DNA of 54,466 bases from Planktothrix sp. FACHB-1365 (lineage in GTDB: Bacteria; Cyanobacteriota; Cyanobacteriia; Cyanobacteriales; Microcoleaceae). Made by a program: the position numbers and the translations under genes. The notes beneath the pieces were generated by a model that worked only from the letters and a program-made list of their open reading frames with translations, did no database searches and was not told where the DNA came from. Within the stretch, counting starts at the first letter, position 1. Every line of letters starts with the position of its first letter. This document shows positions 19,736 through 27,900 of this stretch, piece by piece. The stretch is taken from assembly GCF_014697575.1 (NCBI RefSeq), contig NZ_JACJSC010000039.1:1-54466 (forward strand), given 5' to 3'.

Positions 19736-20143
19736 ATGTATCACAAAGGTTTTAGATCAGTCTATCGACTTAACGCTCATGTTGTGTTGGTCGTCAAATA
19801 CCGAAGGAAAGCAATTAGTAGAGAAATCTTAACAAGGTTACATGAAATATTTATTGACACCCTTAAAAAGTGGGATTGTACATTACTGGAGTTTAACGGA
19901 GAATCTGATCATATTCACTTACTGATCGATTACAAACCCGATCAACCCCTATCAACATTGATTGGCAATCTTAAAACTGTTAGTAGCAGACTAATTCGCA
20001 AGGAATTTCCTGGTTTGGCATCTAAATATTTTTATAACAAACCTTATTTCTGGACGGGTTCTTACTTTGTTGCAAGTTGCGGTGGGGTCACGGTTGAACA
20101 GCTAAAAAAATATGTTAAGCAACAAACAACCCCAGAAAATTAA
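19736..20143 (+). CDS. tnpA: TnpA, Y1 single-strand transposase (IS200 type)
   Basis: A 135-residue HUH transposase that excises and inserts single-stranded DNA without target duplication. The HUH motif is 'DHIHLLIDY' and the catalytic tyrosine is in 'VEQLKKYVKQQ'. A GTG three codons upstream (19727) is an alternative start, but AGAGAG (19722-19727) is better spaced for the ATG. It is intact, and together with the complete tnpB and end hairpins this suggests a recently active element. Confidence 0.93.
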   Translation: MYHKGFRSVYRLNAHVVLVVKYRRKAISREILTRLHEIFIDTLKKWDCTLLEFNGESDHIHLLIDYKPDQPLSTLIGNLKTVSSRLIRKEFPGLASKYFYNKPYFWTGSYFVASCGGVTVEQLKKYVKQQTTPEN

Positions 20144-20246
20144 ATCGTATTCGTTACCACTCATGTTTTTATTTTGTCGTGATTCATCTCTCCGCCAAGC
20201 TTGCGCTGTGGCGGGAGTCCTCTCACGACGTTAAGATAGATGGAAT

Positions 20247-20267
20247 CCCCCTCGTTCTACGAGGGGG
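20247..20267. terminator. Hairpin at the IS end, next to the eno stop
   Basis: CCCCCTCG (20247-20254) and CGAGGGGG (20260-20267) form a strong stem 7 bases past the eno stop. It is probably the TnpA recognition hairpin of the element, and may also serve as the 3' end of eno mRNA (inference). Confidence 0.5.
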
Positions 20268-20273
20268 CGGATG

Positions 20274-21635
<1,362 letters not shown>

Positions 21636-21722
21636 TCAGTATATCGGGTTGCAACTGTTGGAACATTTTAAGGTTTGGGTTGGCTGTTGACTGCTGGGTG
21701 ATCAAATCAGGTTATTGAGCTA

Positions 21723-21800
21723 ATGGCCGAAATTCAGCGCATGAAGCGGGATGAAGCGATCGCAATTCTGACCACTTACCACGAACCGTTAAAGGGTTAG
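21723..21800 (+). pseudogene. Remnant of a MNT-type nucleotidyltransferase gene
   Basis: A 25-codon frame reads 'MKRDEAIAILTTYHEPLKG' after six residues and then stops. This resembles the first helix of minimal nucleotidyltransferases (MNT antitoxins), which normally continue 'FGV..L.LFGS'. The catalytic part is absent. It is a weak, short match. Confidence 0.35.
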
Positions 21801-21821
21801 GAAAGTTTTCCGATAATCTTT

Positions 21822-21849
21822 GTAGGGGCGACGCGCGCGTCGCCCCTAC
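21822..21849. repeat. Perfect 28-bp palindrome (GTAGGGGCGACGCG arms)
   Basis: Two 14-base arms, GTAGGGGCGACGCG and its exact complement, meet without a loop, 51 bases beyond the last gene of the hps operon. It is related by its GTAGGGGC/GCCCCTAC ends to the palindromes at 3262 and 7775. No T-run follows. Confidence 0.85.
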
Positions 21850-21900
21850 CCATTTTCGCGGTGAGAGTAACGAGGAAAATCCTGTAAATCATCAATTTTT

Positions 21901-22455
21901 TCAATAGCAATATTTTCCCTCTTTGGGTTTAGGATTGTTTTGAGCTTTTCTTAATGTTCCTAATAAAGTCGATACAAACACACAACGTTTAGCTGGACTA
22001 CTATTTCGCAGAGATAATGTTACCCGTCCTAACTGACCATTGGCACGACCTTTATGGTCAAATTGCATTCTCCAAATTTTGGTAGTTTGATTTTGATAAA
22101 GAGTTGTTTCTGTAGGGTCAATTTGAACGCCTTGATCTAGAATAATCCATTGGGGTTCTGTGGGGGTATCGTCTCGACGATGAATCGCCCATTGAACCGT
22201 ATTATTTTGATCTCTAAAGCTAATTTGCCAGATTTCTTTGCTGCGTTTGGCTTCTTCACGGGTGGTTTGCATCGCCCAATAAATTCGATCAATGGAAGTG
22301 GTGAGGCGATAATGGTTGATGAATCCTAACCAACTAGGGGCTGCAATGGCACTCAAAATACCCATCATGGATACAATAATGAGGTTTTCTAGTAGGGTAA
22401 ATCCGCTATTGGAGCAGGTTAAGGAGCGATCGCCGGTTTTTTTGGGATTAATCAT
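21901..22455 (-). CDS. GspH/FimT-like pseudopilin
   Basis: A 184-residue prepilin-like protein. After a polar leader the prepilin peptidase site is G18|F19-TLLE ('SGFTLLENLIIVSMMGILSAIAAPSW'), with glutamate at position 5 of the mature protein, followed by one hydrophobic helix. The C-terminus 'KRCVFVSTLLGTLR....CY' has two cysteines that could form a disulfide loop. The same end motif occurs in the upstream paralogue. It is the last gene of the hps operon, 187 bases after the previous one. It probably joins the pseudopilus-like apparatus that secretes hormogonium polysaccharide. Confidence 0.85.
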   Translation of the reverse strand: MINPKKTGDRSLTCSNSGFTLLENLIIVSMMGILSAIAAPSWLGFINHYRLTTSIDRIYWAMQTTREEAKRSKEIWQISFRDQNNTVQWAIHRRDDTPTEPQWIILDQGVQIDPTETTLYQNQTTKIWRMQFDHKGRANGQLGRVTLSLRNSSPAKRCVFVSTLLGTLRKAQNNPKPKEGKYCY

Positions 22456-22642
22456 TGCAGCACACCTGATTTCAACTAAATAGTTATGTTTTTTGAACGA
22501 ACTTAACTATTAGTTTCGGAGAAATCAGGGGTTTTGAATAGGTGAAAATTACGGATTTTTTGAGGAATAATTTTAGCAGTTGAAAGGTTAGTCAATTAGT
22601 GAGATTACGGAGTTAAGGAATGCGATCGCTGATCAAAAAACT

Positions 22643-23224
22643 TTAAGATGGAACTCGACAACCTGTTTTATTAGTAGAACTGTTATAGTCTCCTGCTCCT
22701 ATCCTCGTTCCTCCGAGTAGACTTTCCACAATAACACAGCGTTTACCTTTCTCATCTGGGAGAGAGACTGTTGCTGTGAAGGGAAGTGTTTGACCAGATT
22801 TAATACTTCCTCGATAATCAAAAATAATCTCTGAATCTGTAGCAACTGTTGTATCTCCTGCACCTGTAACAAGTTTAATTGTTCCTGCTTTAATTTCACC
22901 AGAAACATTGAGCTTCTGTACATTACCCTCATAACTAACGGTTGGTGGATCAACTGTTTTATCAAATGTTAGAGTAACATCACCTTTTTTGCGTTTAGCT
23001 TCAGCTTGAGCCGTTTTAATCGCTTGAAATACCTGATTATTAACAGTTTTAAGCCGTTGTCCAGTTGTGAATGCTTCCCAACTAGGGGCTGCGATCGCAC
23101 TCAAAACACCAATTATTAAAACCACAACTAATAATTCAATCAGACTAAATCCCTGATCAGATTTAACGGGATTTTTTTTTAACCCCTTTATTAACAGCTT
23201 ATTGAATATTTGTTGATTTTTCAT
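22643..23224 (-). CDS. GspH/FimT-like pseudopilin (paralogue)
   Basis: A 193-residue prepilin-like protein cleaved at G25|F26-SLIE ('QGFSLIELLVVVLIIGVLSAIAAPSW'). A longer open frame reaches 23320 inside the previous gene, but AAGGA lies 7 bases before the ATG at 23224, so that start is chosen. The C-terminal motif 'KRCVIVESLLGGTRIG....GC' matches the next gene's end, showing the two arose by duplication. It is 41 bases downstream of hpsC. It may correspond to HpsD of Nostoc, which I recall as a third pseudopilin, but that equivalence is not proven here. Confidence 0.85.
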   Translation of the reverse strand: MKNQQIFNKLLIKGLKKNPVKSDQGFSLIELLVVVLIIGVLSAIAAPSWEAFTTGQRLKTVNNQVFQAIKTAQAEAKRKKGDVTLTFDKTVDPPTVSYEGNVQKLNVSGEIKAGTIKLVTGAGDTTVATDSEIIFDYRGSIKSGQTLPFTATVSLPDEKGKRCVIVESLLGGTRIGAGDYNSSTNKTGCRVPS

Positions 23225-23265
23225 AATTAATCCTTTTTGATTATTTAATAATTTTTGAGTTATTT

Positions 23266-24189
23266 CTAATTTGCACCAAGACCACTTAATCCTCGCAATT
23301 GAACAGATGATTTGGGACAATAGGGTGAGTCAGGATTAGTGGTACAATCTGCCTTGGCATCATTACGTCTGAGTGCATTTCCTTGAATCGTTAATTTAGC
23401 TAAGTCATTTGTTGAGCTAGGATCTAGTTCAAATTTTTCAATGTAGTTAACTAACACCTGATTTGCCGGGAAATTAGCTTTATTAGTCACATTTGCCAAG
23501 GGTTTAGATAGACTAAAACTCTTATTATAATCTGTAATATTTTCTTCGGCGTATTCCTGAAGTTCAGTTGTAAGTTCAGCCTTTTTGTAGTAAGTTCCAT
23601 CAGATTTCTTTAACCCATCAGAAATTTCATACCGAACTATTCGACTAGGACAAGTTGTTCCTGAAGGTTGACACCAAATTGATGTTTTATCTGTTTCTGG
23701 AAGTAAGTGATAACTCACTAATGATAAAACGTAAGTATCATTACAGGTAGTTGCTGTACAATCTTTAGGCTGTGTAGTTGTATCTACAGGAACAGAATTT
23801 TCTATTATTTTTCGTTTCCAAAACACCAGAATAGGGGTTCCTGTAGTCGGTAAAAAGTTGTTGCTTTTAAGGCTATCAATCTGCATATTTAATGTTGGAT
23901 CAGTTGATGTTGTGTTCGTGTAAATATAGAGAGCTTGACTGGTATCCTCTGCAATATAATCTAATGCAGATTGGATTTCTTCTTCGGTGTTTGCTTTGGC
24001 ACTTTCTCGTTGATCATCGTTTAATAGACCAATGACCATTCCCATTAATGGCGTGATTACAATAAAAGCAATAACTGTACCCACTAGGAGTTCAATCATT
24101 GTCATGCCTTTGACTTGATAGTTTTGATCAAATTTTGCCGGACTTGACCTGATTCGATGTTTAAGTAATACATTTAGAATGTTAATCAT
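23266..24189 (-). CDS. hpsC: Hormogonium polysaccharide secretion pseudopilin HpsC
   Basis: A 307-residue pseudopilin. The leader ends at G28|M29-TMIE ('VKGMTMIELLVGTVIAFIVITPLMGMVIGLL'), the type III signal with E5. The large soluble domain has several cysteines ('DCTATTCND', 'WCQPSGTTCPSR', 'DCTTNPDSPYCP') likely to pair outside the cytoplasm. Position after hpsA and hpsB, PilW-like architecture and size fit HpsC of Nostoc punctiforme, needed for polysaccharide secretion and gliding of hormogonia. It is separated from hpsB by 57 bases. Confidence 0.85.
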   Translation of the reverse strand: MINILNVLLKHRIRSSPAKFDQNYQVKGMTMIELLVGTVIAFIVITPLMGMVIGLLNDDQRESAKANTEEEIQSALDYIAEDTSQALYIYTNTTSTDPTLNMQIDSLKSNNFLPTTGTPILVFWKRKIIENSVPVDTTTQPKDCTATTCNDTYVLSLVSYHLLPETDKTSIWCQPSGTTCPSRIVRYEISDGLKKSDGTYYKKAELTTELQEYAEENITDYNKSFSLSKPLANVTNKANFPANQVLVNYIEKFELDPSSTNDLAKLTIQGNALRRNDAKADCTTNPDSPYCPKSSVQLRGLSGLGAN

Positions 24190-24246
24190 AGTCTCGGCTC
24201 CTTATGGTTGAAAATATTTTAGAATTAATTGAATAGTCAACTAACA

Positions 24247-24939
24247 TTAGGGAATTCGCTCTTTTAAATTTTGGAAGTTGGCATCTGATGAGGAAACATC
24301 AGTCATCATCACCACTAAAGGTTGTGTGCGATCGCCAACGGCATTTGTGACTAAGCTATTTGATTTTAGAGGATTATCAGCAGTTGGTGTTTTAAGGGTA
24401 ATACCTGCGCCAAAAGAGTTAGCCCGATAAACTCGAACTGCTAGTTGATAGCTCTTAGTTGTTGCAATAGTTGAAGCAGCCGTCGGGTCGTAGATAATTC
24501 CTTGAACTACCATATCTGTAATGCTAGGAGTAGAACTATCACAGCCTCCACCATCAACATCCATGCAATATAAGTCAGATGGAGTTGTACAAGGTATCAG
24601 GATTTGGTCAGCAGTTGCTGATGTTGGCGCATCACACTTTAAACTTGCATTTGCTGGAGGGCTGGTAGTAAGCCAGGATGATTTATCCGTCTTAAAAGGA
24701 AGAGCCGGATTATCAATTTCAATTTCACCACTTTTAATTTTATCAATGTAGCTTTTTGCCGCTTGAGTTGCCAGTTCTACTCGTTTAGCTTGTACACGAG
24801 TTCCCACAGAGAAGGCAATCACAGGGCCAATAGCTAACAACATGACCGATACAACAACAACCGCCATTAGTCCCTCAAGGAGGGTATATCCTGCTTGAGA
24901 AGGTAAGTGTTGATTGAGTGGGTGTTGCTTTAAAAACAT
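24247..24939 (-). CDS. hpsB: Hormogonium polysaccharide secretion pseudopilin HpsB
   Basis: A 230-residue pseudopilin with leader cleavage at G17|Y18-TLLE ('QAGYTLLEGLMAVVVVSVMLLAIGPVIAF'), E5 present. The soluble domain carries a cysteine group 'CDAPTSA...IPCTTPSDLYCMDVDGGGCD', probably disulfide-bonded. It starts 12 bases after the end of hpsA, so they are surely co-transcribed. By order and architecture it matches HpsB of the hps locus, part of a type-IV-pilus-like secretion system for slime. Confidence 0.86.
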   Translation of the reverse strand: MFLKQHPLNQHLPSQAGYTLLEGLMAVVVVSVMLLAIGPVIAFSVGTRVQAKRVELATQAAKSYIDKIKSGEIEIDNPALPFKTDKSSWLTTSPPANASLKCDAPTSATADQILIPCTTPSDLYCMDVDGGGCDSSTPSITDMVVQGIIYDPTAASTIATTKSYQLAVRVYRANSFGAGITLKTPTADNPLKSNSLVTNAVGDRTQPLVVMMTDVSSSDANFQNLKERIP

Positions 24940-24951
24940 GACTTTTTCCTC

Positions 24952-27900
24952 CTATAAAACTTGACCACCATATTTAGCATCGCAGACTTGACTCGGTATT
25001 GCTTTAGTTGTGGAGATCGTTCCAGAGGTAGCGGTTGGTAACGGTGCGACTTTAGAACACAACAACGCTGTAACCCACTCATCATCCCGACTGACTTCTC
25101 GGAAATATTCATCCGGTTCAAGCGTGTCATCCGTTAAAGAGAATTTCTGGGCAAATAAATCCGGTGGTTGAGATAACAGACCCACATCAAAACCCCATTC
25201 CCGTTTCGGGGGTAAGAAGTAGCCAATCTTACCACTCGCTGCAAAATTTCTGTATTTGCTGGCATAGTCACCTGAATTCCCAAACATTCCGGGTGGACGT
25301 TTAGCGTAGGGATAGGTTGCGTTATTATCCACGACGCTGTAGTAGGGAGCGGAAGCGTAGGAACTACGATTGGTCTGAATAAAAGCACCCGCGATAGTCG
25401 CCGTTTGCTCTTCTGAAAATTGCCAGTTTTCCAAGAAGCGCGGTAAGTTTTGTAAACCGCCATTGTTGTCTACAGGGCGTGCTGGGATATCTCCCGTCGC
25501 CATCACTAAGTTAAACTCCGTCGTTGCAGCCTGAATCACCCACCGACTACTTGCTTTAACCTCATCACCTACAGGGAATATCTTTGCTGCAGTTGTCTCT
25601 GTAGCTGTAGATATAGTTGTCGAGTTAGTAGCATGGATTTGCAAGATCGGCACTAAGAGGGGTTGTGTATTCTCTAAGCCCGCGAAGGTAGAGACGGAAG
25701 TGTTAGGTGCGGTTGGATTATAATACCAGAGGGGATTAGCACCGTTGGTATTTCGGTTAGCTCCATTACGAGTTTGGAACCAAAGAGTGTTGTTTTGATT
25801 GTTTCTAATATTAGCAAAAACGTTAGTAATGTCTCCAGCAGCAGTAACTCCCAAAGGTGTTGGTAGATTACTATTCAAAATCAGTTGATTGCTGGGATTC
25901 CGTTGAAAGGCAACACGGCGAGGAAAACGTTGATACTGTACAGCAGGTGGAGTTGCGGTTGTGCCTGATAACAGAGAAGCTACGGGTACAACAGTATTGT
26001 CAAGATTTCGGGTTGGGATCACGCTACCACCGAAAGCAATAACAGACCAATCACCAGTCCCACAAGCAGACACAGGAAGTTTCAAACAAATTTCGGTCAG
26101 AAACTCCTTCGGATCATTAGTATTAGGCTTGGGTGCACCAGTCGTAGAATTCTTCTCAGTATCAAGTCGTCGCTGAACCGGAGTAACAAAGTTATTGAAG
26201 TAGGAACTATTCAGAATTGTTCCTGTAGTTGAACGGTAATTCTCATCGGTAGGGGTAGCTTCAGTAGCAGCGATTGTTCCATCACTATCAATATCAAATC
26301 GTCCTGTACCTCCACTACTTAAACCATTAATGGCATAGTCATTATTCAAAAAGCCATTTAACTGACGTGCCATTTTAGCAGTAATGGCAATATCTGTTTC
26401 CAGGACTGCCGTATCAGTTTTGTCTCCATCACCATTCAAGTCAATGCCATATTTTGTTTCATCAAATGCTGCTGGTAGAAATAGAGTTTCTGCGACTTTT
26501 GTTGCTATGAATTTGAAGTCAGCATCTGTTTCCAGGATTGCCGTATCAGTTTTGTCCCCATCACCATTGAAGTCAAAATTATATTTTGTTTCATCATACT
26601 TCATCACAAAGTTAACTTCTGTTTCCTTGACTGCCGTATCAGTTTTGTGTCCATCACCATTCAAGTCGAAGCCATATTTTGTTTCATCTCCTGCGGGATC
26701 TAATGCACTAATAGTGCCATTTCCATTCAAATCATGACCAATTCTGCCCATGAATAAAACATCTGTTTCCTTGAGTTCCGTATCGGTTTTGTCTTCATCT
26801 TTATTTAAATCAAGGTTATAGGTTGCTTCATCAACTGTCGGATCGGTGTCGTCAATTTTGCCATTGCGGTTGAAATCATAACCAGCAGTAGCACTAATGA
26901 TGCCATCCCCGTTTAAGTCATAACCAGCAGTAGCACTAATGATGCCATCCCCGTTTAAGTCATAACCTTTGATAATGGGGCTACCCGCATTATTTCTGAG
27001 GTCAAAATCCCCTTCATCTCGATAGCCAAACCGGAAGTTATCAGACAGCAGGGTAATAGCATCGGCTAGGACGTTAGCGGGACGCCAATCGTCTCCGGTA
27101 TCACACTTGAACGACCCAGCTTGAATTCTTGGATCATTAGCATGACAAGCAAAGTTAGGATTGAGGGCACTGGCTGGACGGCCATAGTAATCGGCAAAAG
27201 TCCAACTAAAAGTCCCTGTAAATTCCTGTTGGGTATGTTTATTAAAATTCCCTTGAACATAAACAGGCAGGTTAGAGACTAAAGTAAGTCCTTTGTCTTG
27301 AACTACCTCTTGCACTGTAGGAGATGCAGGCAACGGACGCTTTAAGACAGCACCATTAGCCAGAAGAATCCCATTCGGGCGACGAGTCGGATCTAATTTT
27401 AAGTCCGCCGCACTTTCTTCAAGATCAGCCGGGGTATCGAGGGTGTCGGGTTGTTTACTCAAATCAGGTAGTGCATCATCCCGACTTGCGTAGATAATCC
27501 CACTAAAAGGCAACAGGTATTCTTTATCCCCACTGGTTTTTGGCCCTGTAGTTACACCTTGGGTAATCTCTTGATTTCGCAAAGCTCCTAGATCAATTCG
27601 AGTCAGGCGAACTTCCTGGGGCATCCGTTCTTCTAGGGGAAGAGTAGCGCGGGCGTTTAACTGCGCTTTCTGGGTAGGAGGGCTGCTGAGGGTAAAGGTT
27701 TCGTCAACAGTTGTGCTGGTATCATCCGGTTCATTGGCTTTGACTTCTCTGGCATTTAAAAGCGTGACTTCCCGAATCGCTCTATGAGGAATTACCGTGT
27801 CAGATGGGGTAATGCTGCCGCTGAGAATATCCAAAGAACAAAGGGTGCTATCAATAGCGGCTTGATTCGCTAAGGTCAGATCATCTCCGTCTACCAGGGT

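Larger units (their letters stand above)
18454..20272. mobile_element. IS200/IS605-family insertion sequence with divergent tnpA and tnpB
   Basis: The element holds intact tnpB (minus) and tnpA (plus) starting about 50-60 bases apart. Subterminal hairpins sharing the loop AGCTTGCGCTG occur near both ends: CCCCCGTCA/TGACGGGGG at 18462-18490 and CTCCGCCA/TGGCGGGAG at 20190-20217. A further stem, CCCCCTCG/CGAGGGGG (20247-20267), sits at the tnpA-side end. There are no terminal inverted repeats of the DDE kind. Read with tnpB, the left end begins right after TTGAC, whose TGA is the eno stop codon. Exact ends are inferred. Confidence 0.85.

Noticed and set aside
26384-26737. 117-codon plus-strand frame inside hpsA
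   Set aside because: It is the antisense shadow of the repeated calcium-loop codons and is itself repetitive for that reason.
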